Below are positions 1 through 7,308 of a DNA stretch of 64,000 nucleotides, one piece after another (the stretch's first letter is position 1; the number at the start of each line of letters is the position of its first letter). The position numbers were made by a program, and so were the translations under genes. The DNA lies in the NCBI GenBank assembly GCA_947168885.1, contig CAMVNQ010000011.1, positions 1 through 64,000 on the forward strand, given 5' to 3'. This DNA comes from an uncultured Clostridia bacterium. GTDB taxonomy: Bacteria; Bacillota; Clostridia; Oscillospirales; Ruminococcaceae. The notes below the pieces were generated by a model that was not told where the DNA came from, ran no database searches, and saw only the letters and a list, made by a program, of their open reading frames with translations.

Positions 1-53
1 ATTAGCTTCAAGCTGCGCTTTGAAGCCGATTCGCGGTTGATGAGCAGACATTA
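1..53. repeat. 3' end of a structured intergenic repeat, cut by the window edge
   Basis: This stretch is nearly identical to the last part of the complete repeats at 9967-10230 and 13437-13700. It keeps most of the closing hairpin (GCTTCAA pairing with TTGAAGC inside a stem ending ATTCGCGGTTG) and the terminal GACATTA. The 5' part of the copy lies outside the window. The rest of the gap up to the first gene holds only the TetR promoter and operator. Confidence 0.8.
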
Positions 54-217
54 ATAAGGACTTTTGATTGCATGAATACCTGACCACAATCACATTAACA
101 ACATCTCATTAGCAGTTCATTTGTACAGTTCGACAAGTTTCGTTTTTGCGGAAAAGAGACAGGTCACATCCTATTGCAATATGGAAATAAATTTTTTGTG
201 AAATTTCAAAAAGGGTC

Positions 218-266
218 TTCTCAAAATCGGTCAGCGGTGTTATAATAACATTGACCGATACGGTCA
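218..266 (+). promoter_or_regulatory. Promoter and palindromic operator of the TetR gene
   Basis: A perfect -10 box TATAAT lies at 241-246, with a weak -35 (TTCTCA, 218-223) 17 bp upstream. Downstream of the -10 is the perfect palindrome TGACCG-ATA-CGGTCA (252-266). A further half-site, ATCGGTCA (226-233), lies between the promoter boxes and is an inverted copy of TGACCGAT at 252-259. Palindromes of this form are typical TetR-family operators, so the downstream regulator probably represses itself and the adjoining hydrolase gene. The assignment is inferred from position. Confidence 0.7.
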
Positions 267-283
267 GGAAGGGGCGGATTAGC

Positions 284-895
284 TTGAATGAACGTTTTTA
301 TCAGCTTCCCGGGGATAAACGCAACAGTATCATTAGTTCGGGATTTCGTGTTTTTTCACAATACAGCTACAAGAACAGTCCCATGAGTGAGATAGCAGCT
401 GAGGCGGGTATCAGTAAATCGTTGCTGTTTTATTATTTCAAAAATAAAAAGGAACTGTATCTTTTTCTTTGCAGATACAGTTCAGAGCTGACAGAGCAGG
501 AAATGATAAAGCAAAAATGCTATGAAAAGGAAGATTTCTTTGATATTTTCCTCAGCGGTCTGAAAGTCAAGGTTCAGCTGATGAAGAAATATCCCGATCT
601 TTCGCTGTTTCAACTCAAAGCATACTACGAAAAGGACAGATCGCTTCGTCCTGATATTGATCGGCTGATCGGTAAATATTCGGGGTATGAAAACCAATCG
701 CAAATGCTTAAACTGAATAAGGATCAATTTGTTGAAGGCCTTGACCTTGAGATGATGTATATGGATATGTTTCTGGCTTCACAGGGTTACTTGTGGGAAA
801 AACTGCAAAGCGACACAATAGATCCCGAACAGATGGAAAAGGATTTTATCAGAATGATCGGGTTCTGGCGACAGTTGTATTCACGCAGAAAATGA
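284..895 (+). CDS. TetR/AcrR family transcriptional regulator
   Basis: The 203-residue protein has an N-terminal TetR helix-turn-helix (MSEIAAEAGISKSLLFYYF), followed by an all-helical ligand-binding region without close family features. The TTG at 284 is preferred as start because GGAAGGGG lies 9 bases upstream. An in-frame TTG at 251 lies inside the operator and has no ribosome site. The perfect TGACCG/CGGTCA palindrome just upstream suggests autoregulation. The alpha/beta hydrolase begins 13 bases downstream and is probably co-transcribed, so the regulator may sense the substrate or product of that enzyme (inference). The ligand is unknown. Confidence 0.85.
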   Translation: MNERFYQLPGDKRNSIISSGFRVFSQYSYKNSPMSEIAAEAGISKSLLFYYFKNKKELYLFLCRYSSELTEQEMIKQKCYEKEDFFDIFLSGLKVKVQLMKKYPDLSLFQLKAYYEKDRSLRPDIDRLIGKYSGYENQSQMLKLNKDQFVEGLDLEMMYMDMFLASQGYLWEKLQSDTIDPEQMEKDFIRMIGFWRQLYSRRK

Positions 896-908
896 AAGTG
901 GTGACGAT

Positions 909-1706
909 ATGTATAACGCTGAAAATAAGACAATAACGCTCCCGTCAGGGGCTGAGATGTATTACGCAAAATTCGGCAGAGGAAAGAAGCAGATGATAAT
1001 GATACCCGGGCTGAATATTTTGGATATGAACGGCACGGCAAATAACCTTGCATACTTCTACCGCAAATTTACAAAGGATTTCACTGTCTATGTTTTCGAC
1101 AGGCGAAAAGGCCGCGATCCGGGCTGTACGCTCCGTTCTATGGCGGAGGACGTTGCAGATGCCATGAAAACGCTGAACATCAAAAATGCATATGTGATCG
1201 GCGTGTCACAGGGCGGAATGATCGCACAGTATCTTGCCGCCGAACACCCGGAGCTTGTGAAAAAGCTGGTGCTGGGCGTTACAGCAGCAAAAACGAATCC
1301 TCTTATGATAAGTGCGGTAGATGGGTGGCTCGCTATGGCGGAAAACGACGATCTTCAAGGTGTTCTCACCAAAACCTACGATAAGATGTATACCGAAAAG
1401 CAGATGAAACTTTACCGCAGACTAATACCGCTTATGATGAAATTTTATAAATTCATGAGCATAGAGCGCTTTGCAGATCACGCTAAGGCGATCTATTCAC
1501 TCGACAGTTTCGATATTCTTGACCGGATAAAATGTCCGACGCTTGTTCTTGGCGCAGAACTGGACAAAATAACCACTGCTGAGGGTTCAAGAGAAATAGC
1601 AGATAAGCTCGGCTGCAAGCTCCATATATTCCCGAATGAGGGGCACGCTGCATATCTCTGCAAGGGCTTCAATAGAATGGTATATGATTTCTTTACAGGA
1701 GAATGA
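909..1706 (+). CDS. Alpha/beta hydrolase
   Basis: A 265-residue single-domain alpha/beta hydrolase. The nucleophile elbow GVSQGG places the catalytic Ser near residue 100. The acid is probably Asp219 in GAELDKI and the base His246 in NEGHAAY, giving a complete triad in normal order. No signal peptide is visible, so it should be cytoplasmic. It follows the TetR gene by 13 bases and looks like the regulated partner of that repressor. The substrate (ester, lactone or similar) cannot be read from sequence. Confidence 0.85.
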   Translation: MYNAENKTITLPSGAEMYYAKFGRGKKQMIMIPGLNILDMNGTANNLAYFYRKFTKDFTVYVFDRRKGRDPGCTLRSMAEDVADAMKTLNIKNAYVIGVSQGGMIAQYLAAEHPELVKKLVLGVTAAKTNPLMISAVDGWLAMAENDDLQGVLTKTYDKMYTEKQMKLYRRLIPLMMKFYKFMSIERFADHAKAIYSLDSFDILDRIKCPTLVLGAELDKITTAEGSREIADKLGCKLHIFPNEGHAAYLCKGFNRMVYDFFTGE

Positions 1707-1749
1707 TAGGAGCCGCGCTGATTATCCCGATAAGCGTGAATAGCTCCTA
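1707..1749. terminator. Possible hairpin terminator between convergent genes
   Basis: TAGGAGC (1707-1713) pairs with GCTCCTA (1743-1749), with partly paired inner sequence (CGCGCT and AAGCGTG). It begins right after the hydrolase stop codon and sits between convergent genes. There is no clear T tract, so the call is tentative. Confidence 0.35.
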
Positions 1750-1765
1750 ACGTCGAAATGGGGTT

Positions 1766-2065
1766 TCATTCATCTTCATCATTATATCCCGAATTAAGCA
1801 TTTCTGTATAAGCTGCGTTCGCCTGCTGACTTGCTTTCTTATCGCGCCAAGCGTCGATCTCACTTCTTATCGAGATCATCTCGTCCACGACCATTTCGAC
1901 CTTGTTCGGTCTGACATGGCTGAGATAAGATATCATGCGTTCAATGCCTTGAGGACTGCCTATATGTTTTGCAATCTGATATCCAAGCTCTTCAGGATAG
2001 CCGAGTGAAGTTATTGCAGCGATAAGCTTGCTACAGGTACGAGTCCATAATTCCTTGTTGTCCAT
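1766..2065 (-). CDS. Conserved-looking hypothetical protein, 99 aa
   Basis: A small, soluble, helical, charged protein with no recognised domain and no membrane segment. The central region (SPQGIERMISYLSHVRP) looks like a folded helical core, and the C-terminus is acidic (NDEDE). Its ATG abuts the stop codon of the upstream membrane-protein gene (TAA directly followed by ATG), with CAGGGG as ribosome site inside the upstream gene. The two are therefore almost certainly co-transcribed and translationally coupled. Function unknown. Confidence 0.65.
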   Translation of the reverse strand: MDNKELWTRTCSKLIAAITSLGYPEELGYQIAKHIGSPQGIERMISYLSHVRPNKVEMVVDEMISIRSEIDAWRDKKASQQANAAYTEMLNSGYNDEDE

Positions 2066-2674
2066 TTAGATCCCCTGTCCGTTTTTTCGTTCTTTTGTTT
2101 TTTCTCCGTATTGCTCCATGTGCAGTTCCAGAATAAGTAAGACAATAAACATATTTTCCCAGATGAAAAAGGTCTGAAACAACGGTGCAAATCTCAGAAA
2201 GTACAGTAGAATGAATGCCACTGCGTAAGCCAGAGAGAGTACGGCGGTGATACGCTGCTTCCGGGTCTCTGAGAACAATACCGATAAGACAAACGAAATG
2301 GTGGTTGCGAGCATTAACCCTATTGCAATATCGTTATGAAGGTCTATCGTCAGCGCAGTAGGATGATCGCTGAATGTATTGAACGGAAAAAAAGCAGTAC
2401 CGAATATACACATAAAAATGACGGCATAAATTATCCTTTTTATGACCGGCATTTTTGTTTTAACCAAGTATATTGTCATCATTGAAAGAATGATTATCGC
2501 GGCGATGAACCATATCACAGATATTGTATAGTTAAGTCCGACATAGGACGAAAAAGATATTCCAAGATCGTAAATATGTGTTCCTGCGCTCCATGCAGAT
2601 GCTACGGCGATAATCGCTGTAAGCAGAAATATAATTCCGGCGGTTATCGGGAGCTTGTTAATAAATCTGTTCAT
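2066..2674 (-). CDS. Multi-pass membrane protein, DUF998-like
   Basis: About 202 residues with six hydrophobic segments, a short extracytoplasmic loop containing FNTFSDHPTALTIDLHND, and a polar C-terminal tail ending in ERKNGQGI. Topology and the conserved HND loop recall DUF998-type proteins, but this is pattern recognition only. The ATG at 2674 is chosen, with AAGGAG about 15 bases upstream. A GTG at 2713 would overlap the preceding gene but has no ribosome site. It is the middle gene of a tight leftward group with the genes at 2706-3104 and 1766-2065. Confidence 0.6.
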   Translation of the reverse strand: MNRFINKLPITAGIIFLLTAIIAVASAWSAGTHIYDLGISFSSYVGLNYTISVIWFIAAIIILSMMTIYLVKTKMPVIKRIIYAVIFMCIFGTAFFPFNTFSDHPTALTIDLHNDIAIGLMLATTISFVLSVLFSETRKQRITAVLSLAYAVAFILLYFLRFAPLFQTFFIWENMFIVLLILELHMEQYGEKTKERKNGQGI

Positions 2675-2705
2675 TTGTGATCTGAATTGCTCCTTTTTCA
2701 CTATC

Positions 2706-3104
2706 TTATTCACACCGGATATTCAGTTCTTTCGCTTTGCATATGATCTCTTCATAGGATTCAGCGCGTATAACAACAAAATTCTTCTCTATTTCCGATG
2801 TCCAGAGGTCTATCTCGCCTTCGATGTCCGAAACTTCGGGAAGGATAAATCCCCATATCCTGCAGCCTGTCTTTTTAAGCTCCGGAAGAAAATACTCAAA
2901 GCCCCATTCGACATCTTCTTTTACATCTTCAAATCCGTTTCTCGCGTCAACTATGAATATGCTGTCTTTATGTTCACGAAGCAAATCAAGCGACGCTGTT
3001 ACGGGTTTACGATAGTTGTCAAAATGCGCTTCTTTCTTCCAGATGTGAAAAACAACACAATCTTTTTCAATATATTCTGTTTTTGCAAATTCGCTTTCAA
3101 ACAT
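2706..3104 (-). CDS. Hypothetical protein, 132 aa, possible STAS-like fold
   Basis: A soluble alternating alpha/beta protein with a central strand DSIFIVDARNGF and later strands CRIWGFILPE and KNFVVIRAES. The pattern resembles small STAS/SpoIIAA-like folds, but no diagnostic motif was recognised. It has a strong ribosome site (AAGGAG) before ATG 3104. Its stop overlaps the start region of the downstream membrane-protein gene, so it is probably the first well-supported gene of a three-gene leftward operon. Function unknown. Confidence 0.6.
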   Translation of the reverse strand: MFESEFAKTEYIEKDCVVFHIWKKEAHFDNYRKPVTASLDLLREHKDSIFIVDARNGFEDVKEDVEWGFEYFLPELKKTGCRIWGFILPEVSDIEGEIDLWTSEIEKNFVVIRAESYEEIICKAKELNIRCE

Positions 3105-3297
3105 TGTACCGGTATTCTCCTTTCTCGCTCATCTTTGAACGATAGCCGTTTATCGTTCTGTAGAGTACATCATAAATCTGCTGTTTTTGTAATAAAGTTA
3201 TCAAAAACGGGGCTGTTATTTCATGATGTCCGGTTTGCAAAGCATTATCGGCGGGATATGGAATAACTGTAGCTCGTTTCTGTTTGTACAGGCTCAT
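3097..3297 (-). CDS. Doubtful small ORF, 66 aa
   Basis: A basic 66-residue reading frame whose TGA stop overlaps the ATG of the 132-aa gene in the same direction, an arrangement seen in coupled genes. The C-terminal half (QIYDVLYRTINGYRSKM) looks protein-like. However, no ribosome site precedes its ATG and no family was recognised. It could be a real leader gene or chance. Confidence 0.3.
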   Translation of the reverse strand: MSLYKQKRATVIPYPADNALQTGHHEITAPFLITLLQKQQIYDVLYRTINGYRSKMSEKGEYRYNV

Positions 3298-3417
3298 CTG
3301 TTATTTACAGCTGTATCAAACTAAATCAAAAAGCCGACAAAGTATTGCATTATAGAGTGTCTATGCGGGAGCGGCTCATAGCTGCCGTTAAGAATGGCTT
3401 CTGTGATCTGAAGCCGT

Positions 3418-3828
3418 TCAGTCATCATCTATTTCAAGCATTATTATATCCGTTATTGCTATTTTCGCGCCGTCGGTAAATACAAGTGCCTTGGCGAAGT
3501 CGTCGTATGTCCGAACGGTACCGGTTTTGTCGGCATATCTGCCGCCCGCTTTCCTGGTATCGGGAATGAAATAAGTCACTTTGACTTCGGGGCGCTCGTC
3601 GAGCATATCAAGCAGTCGGTTGAGTTTTGCGCTCAGCACGGCGGCAGCATCTTCCGTGAGCTCTTTCCGGCTGTCGGTCAGCCTTGCGGCTTCGGCAACT
3701 TCATCATCGTAGCCTACAAGTGCCGCGAACGGCGAAAACTGCGCCGCCCTGTCCGAAATTGACATCGGCGGATAGTCGTCGTACTGCGGTCTTGAAAGGT
3801 GCTTTATATCATCATAATTGTCCTGCAT
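3418..3828 (-). CDS. YolD-like protein
   Basis: A 136-residue protein carrying the YolD-family signature near the N-terminus (ISDRAAQFSPFAALVGYDD), followed by a helical segment and a C-terminal beta-rich part ending ITDIIMLEIDDD. YolD-like proteins are regularly encoded next to Y-family DNA polymerases (UvrX/UmuC-like) in Bacillota. Here the gene starts 16 bases after the polymerase gene ends, so the pair is probably one SOS/translesion unit. The molecular role of YolD is not established. No LexA-type box was recognised nearby. Confidence 0.85.
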   Translation of the reverse strand: MQDNYDDIKHLSRPQYDDYPPMSISDRAAQFSPFAALVGYDDEVAEAARLTDSRKELTEDAAAVLSAKLNRLLDMLDERPEVKVTYFIPDTRKAGGRYADKTGTVRTYDDFAKALVFTDGAKIAITDIIMLEIDDD

Positions 3829-3844
3829 TGATACCTCCGTAAGA

Positions 3845-5338
3845 TCAGGCTTTATGCCCGCCGATCTGGCGGTTGCGATCTTTGGCAGTAGCGCCTTCTG
3901 TGAAGTTTGCGGCTTTCAGAACGGCGTTCTTTCCGAATTTGTGCTTTATCGACAGCATTGCTTCCTGTACGGCTCGTTCCTTTTCAAGAGCTTTATCTTC
4001 TTCGGGGTCGGTTTTGACCGTTTTTTCTTCGTCGAACAAATTCATCTGTCCCAATTTTACCGGCTCCGGTATCTCATCTTCGCGGATAACGTTGCAGACA
4101 ACGAGCGTCAGCCGTCTTGTAAGCAGCGTCCTGTCGATTATCCTGTCAAATAGCGTCATTGCCGCCTCGGTAAGCTTTCGCGTCGAAGAAGTGTACTTGT
4201 CAAGATTCTGCGTGCCGTGAGCGTATTTCGGGACAGTCCTGCCGTAGCGGTCCTGCATGAGCTCACCCTTGTAATGACCGTCTTTAAGGCTCTCGCGGTC
4301 ATAGTTTATCGTCAGAACGATCTGATCTGTAACGAGCCCTTTGTCCACAAGATCAAGGGACAGCATGTCCGCCATTTCCCACACGATAAGACGGGTCCGG
4401 TCATAGTTGCAGGGTTCCTGCAGTACTTGTCCCGATGTGATACTGCTGCTTGACGGCTTGTAGGCTTTCACGTCTGCGATCGTCGTCGGTTCGGTTCCCC
4501 ATGCGTGGTCTATAAGCAGTTCGGCGGGCTTTCCGAATTCCTTGTATAATTCTTCGATCCCGTTATGGTCGAGCGATCGTCGGGCAATGTCGCCCATTGT
4601 GTATATACTGAGCTTTTCGAGCCTTGCGGCGATTCCTTTTCCTGTTCTCCAGAAGTCCGTAATAGGTGTGTGCGACCACCATTTGTCCTTGTATGTCTGC
4701 TCATCAAGTTCCGCTATACGTACTCCGTCCTTGTCCGCAGGGATATGTTTTGCAACAATATCCATAGCGACTTTGCACAGATACATATTCGTGCCTATTC
4801 CTGCCGTTGCAGTGATACCGGTCGATGCGAGAACTTCCTGTATCAGCATACGCGTGAAATCATGTGCATTCATTCCGTAGGTTTTAAGGTAGCCTGTTGC
4901 GTCAATGAAAACCTCGTCTATCGAGTATGCGAAAATATCTTCCGGCGCGACATATTTAAGATAAATGCCGTAGATCTGCGAGCTGACCTTCATATAATGC
5001 GCCATCTGCGGGGTCGCAACAACATAATCGACCGCAAGTGAAGGGTCGGCGTTAAGCTCGGATTGGACATAGCTTTTCCTTGTAAGCCGTCTTTCCGGAG
5101 CCTTCCGCTCGCGTTCCTTGTTGACCTGCTCAACACGCTGAACGACCTCAAAAAGCCTTGCTCTGCCAGATATCCCGTAGCTTTTAAGGCTGGGTGAAAC
5201 AGCAAGGCATATTGTTTTTTCGGTGCGGCTCTTATCCGCGACAACGAGATTTGTATTAAGCGGGTCGAGTCCGCGCTCCATACATTCGCAGGAAGCATAG
5301 AACGATTTCAGGTCGATAGCCGCATATACCTTGTCCAT
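3845..5338 (-). CDS. Y-family DNA polymerase (UmuC/UvrX-like)
   Basis: A 497-residue translesion polymerase. The N-terminal palm motif AAIDLKSFYASCECMERG supplies the first metal-binding Asp. The catalytic pair is in YSIDEVFIDATGYL, and the helix-hairpin-helix/thumb region follows (GIGTNMYLCKVAMDIVAKH and GKGIAARLEKLSI). The little-finger domain and a polar C-terminal tail complete the protein, with the acidic segment FDEEKTVKTDPEEDKALEKE. This length and the adjacent YolD-like gene match the UvrX/YqjW class rather than the shorter DinB. It is probably co-transcribed with the GNAT gene 45 bases upstream. Confidence 0.92.
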   Translation of the reverse strand: MDKVYAAIDLKSFYASCECMERGLDPLNTNLVVADKSRTEKTICLAVSPSLKSYGISGRARLFEVVQRVEQVNKERERKAPERRLTRKSYVQSELNADPSLAVDYVVATPQMAHYMKVSSQIYGIYLKYVAPEDIFAYSIDEVFIDATGYLKTYGMNAHDFTRMLIQEVLASTGITATAGIGTNMYLCKVAMDIVAKHIPADKDGVRIAELDEQTYKDKWWSHTPITDFWRTGKGIAARLEKLSIYTMGDIARRSLDHNGIEELYKEFGKPAELLIDHAWGTEPTTIADVKAYKPSSSSITSGQVLQEPCNYDRTRLIVWEMADMLSLDLVDKGLVTDQIVLTINYDRESLKDGHYKGELMQDRYGRTVPKYAHGTQNLDKYTSSTRKLTEAAMTLFDRIIDRTLLTRRLTLVVCNVIREDEIPEPVKLGQMNLFDEEKTVKTDPEEDKALEKERAVQEAMLSIKHKFGKNAVLKAANFTEGATAKDRNRQIGGHKA

Positions 5339-5383
5339 AGTTTCACCGTCTTTCGGGTTGAGAGTTAATGAGGAGAATATATC

Positions 5384-5863
5384 TTACAGTTTTATATAGT
5401 ATGGACAAATATTTTCATAATGCCCGTCTTTCATTCTGAATCCTTCAGGTATCACACCCAATTGCCTGAAACCTATTCTTTCATAAAGATGTCTTGCGTG
5501 AATATTGGTTTCGACAACTGCATTGAACTGCAATATCCTGAATCCTATCTTATTTGCTTTGTTTATGCAGTCTTTGACAAGCTTTTCTCCTATATGCTGT
5601 CCGCGGTATGAAGATGAAACTGCATAGCTCGCGTTACAGATGTGTCCGCATCTTCCGACATTGTTCGGGTGAAGAATATACAACCCGACTATAATGCCGC
5701 TGTCGTCTGCAACTCCGCAATAACTCTGTGCTGCAAAGAACTGTTCCCCGGTCTTGTCGTCGAGCAGTTCTTCCTGCGGGAATGCGATTCCTTCTTCGAC
5801 AACTTCATTCCATATATCTGTCATTTGTTTCAGGTCGCTTGATTGATATTTTCTTATCAGCAT
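5384..5863 (-). CDS. GNAT family N-acetyltransferase
   Basis: A 159-residue single-domain GNAT acetyltransferase. The acetyl-CoA binding motif is SYRGQHIGEKL, followed by FNAVVETNIHARHLYERIGF, the typical C-terminal beta-bulge and Tyr-containing helix. A good ribosome site (CAGGAG) precedes ATG 5863. It lies just upstream of the Y-family polymerase gene on the same strand. The acceptor substrate is not predictable; it could be an antibiotic, a protein N-terminus or a small amine. Confidence 0.85.
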   Translation of the reverse strand: MLIRKYQSSDLKQMTDIWNEVVEEGIAFPQEELLDDKTGEQFFAAQSYCGVADDSGIIVGLYILHPNNVGRCGHICNASYAVSSSYRGQHIGEKLVKDCINKANKIGFRILQFNAVVETNIHARHLYERIGFRQLGVIPEGFRMKDGHYENICPYYIKL

Positions 5864-6008
5864 ATATAATTCTCCTGTTATTCACATTTTAATATAAATT
5901 ATATCACATAAACCCGCATTTGTAAAGGCTTTTACGCAGTATAGCCTATAAGAGCTGTCCGCGGCTTAACGTTTTCAGAGATCTTACCGTATATATGGAA
6001 ATATTCGC

Positions 6009-6037
6009 TTGACAAAATATAATGTATCTGTTATAAT
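6009..6037 (+). promoter_or_regulatory. Consensus SigA-type promoter of hydEGF
   Basis: A perfect -35 TTGACA (6009-6014) and perfect -10 TATAAT (6032-6037) are separated by 17 bp. It faces hydE and is followed by a leader of about 195 bases that contains an intrinsic terminator. Such a strong promoter with an in-leader terminator suggests that control acts by premature termination rather than initiation (inference). The rest of the 5864-6008 gap shows only AT-rich sequence, which probably holds the divergent GNAT promoter. Confidence 0.85.
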
Positions 6038-6088
6038 AATGATACCCTGACACAAGGATGCGTTCCGACTGAAAGGCGAGTTTGTTAA

Positions 6089-6235
6089 ATGATGTATCCG
6101 ATATCTGCGTTATTCCCGACGGTAATTGCGTTTCTGCCTGCTCCGGAGGACCATTTCGCTGATAGCGTTATTTTAATGCACATTGAAACTTCCGCCCGAT
6201 CCGGACGGGAGTTTTTTGCTGTACACAGGAGGTGA
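6089..6235 (+). CDS. Candidate 48-aa leader ORF upstream of hydE
   Basis: An uninterrupted frame starts at tandem ATG codons (6089 and 6092), preceded by AAAGGCGAG at a workable distance. It begins MMYPISALFPTVIAFLPAP. It runs through the leader terminator and stops at TGA 6233-6235, four bases before the hydE ATG, so its last codons overlap the hydE ribosome site AGGAGG. This geometry would let leader translation affect both the terminator and hydE initiation. It could also be coincidence, and no homologue is known to me. Confidence 0.3.
   Translation: MMYPISALFPTVIAFLPAPEDHFADSVILMHIETSARSGREFFAVHRR
6187..6217 (+). terminator. Intrinsic terminator inside the hydE leader
   Basis: AACTTCCG pairs with CGGGAGTT (one G-T pair) across an 11-base loop, and is followed at once by a T run (6212-6217). 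It lies between a consensus promoter and the hydE start, so it would end transcription before the operon unless bypassed. That marks the leader as an attenuator or riboswitch-like control region. No known riboswitch consensus (SAM, cobalamin, FMN, TPP, fluoride, Ni/Co) was recognised in 6040-6186. Confidence 0.6.
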
Positions 6236-6239
6236 CCGA

Positions 6240-7307
6240 ATGGCGGCTGATCTTGAAAAGCTCATACGTAAACTTAGCAGTACGCATTCATTGTCGTTTG
6301 AAGAATACGCCTCGCTTATCTCCGACAGGACGCCGGAAGCAGCGGAAATGCTTTCTGCGGAAGCTGTCAGGATACGCAGACAGATTTACGGCAATGATGT
6401 TTATGTGCGCGGATTGATCGAGATATCAAGTTACTGTAAAAATGACTGCCTTTACTGCGGGATACGGAGAAGCAATACCGACGCGGAACGCTACAGGCTT
6501 ACGGTCGATGAGATACTCGAATGCTGTAACGAGGGCTACGGACTCGGATTCCGCACATTCGTTCTTCAAGGCGGCGAGGACAGGTATTACACCGACGAGC
6601 TTTTGTGCAATCTTATCCGGAAGATCAAAGCTGCTTACCCCGACTGTGCTGTAACGCTGTCGCTCGGCGAGCGCGGATATGACAGCTTCAGACGGCTGTA
6701 CGATGCCGGGGCGGACAGATACCTGCTGCGGCATGAGACTGCCGACAGTGAGCATTACGGGAAGCTTCACCCTCCGGAGATGAGCTGGGAGAACCGTATG
6801 CAATGCCTGCATGATCTGCGTGACATCGGCTATCAGGTAGGCTGCGGATTTATGGTCGGTTCACCGTATCAGACAGCACATACGCTTGCGAAGGATCTCA
6901 GGTTTATTGAGGAATTCAAGCCTGAGATGTGCGGTATAGGGCCGTTCATTCCGCATCACGAAACTCCCTTCAGAAGCGAGTCTTCCGGAACCACGGAGCT
7001 TACGTGTTATCTGCTGTCTGTACTGCGGCTGATAAACCCGCCGATGCTTATACCGGCTACTACCGCGCTTGGTACGATCGACCCTCTCGGGCGCGAAAAA
7101 GGGATACAGGCCGGAGCTAATGTCGTTATGCCGAACCTGTCGCCTGTAAGGGTGCGTAAAAAGTATGAACTGTATGACAACAAGATATGTACGGGTGAAG
7201 AATCGGCGCAATGCCGTTCCTGCCTTTCACAGAGAATGCAGTCCATAGGGTACCGCGTGACAGTATCACGCGGAGATGCAAAGAATTTCAGAAAAGGAGA
7301 ACAATAA
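6240..7307 (+). CDS. hydE: [FeFe]-hydrogenase maturase HydE (radical SAM)
   Basis: A 355-residue radical-SAM enzyme that works with HydG and HydF to build the 2Fe subcluster of the H-cluster, in HydE's case contributing to the bridging dithiolate and organometallic intermediate. The CX3CX2C motif is Cys66, Cys70 and Cys73 (CKNDCLYC). The SAM-binding GGED motif and a TIM-barrel core follow, with the HydE-like end PNLSPVRVRKKYELYDNK. ATG 6240 is chosen because AGGAGGTG lies just upstream; the same frame is open further up only through the leader terminator. It is first in a hydE-hydG-hydF operon, and no hydrogenase structural gene is in the window. Confidence 0.93.
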   Translation: MAADLEKLIRKLSSTHSLSFEEYASLISDRTPEAAEMLSAEAVRIRRQIYGNDVYVRGLIEISSYCKNDCLYCGIRRSNTDAERYRLTVDEILECCNEGYGLGFRTFVLQGGEDRYYTDELLCNLIRKIKAAYPDCAVTLSLGERGYDSFRRLYDAGADRYLLRHETADSEHYGKLHPPEMSWENRMQCLHDLRDIGYQVGCGFMVGSPYQTAHTLAKDLRFIEEFKPEMCGIGPFIPHHETPFRSESSGTTELTCYLLSVLRLINPPMLIPATTALGTIDPLGREKGIQAGANVVMPNLSPVRVRKKYELYDNKICTGEESAQCRSCLSQRMQSIGYRVTVSRGDAKNFRKGEQ

Positions 7308-7308
7308 C

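Noticed and set aside
6040-6186. Known riboswitch (SAM, cobalamin, FMN, TPP, fluoride, Ni/Co) before hydE
   Set aside because: None of the recognisable core motifs of these classes was found; only an unassigned attenuator is supported.
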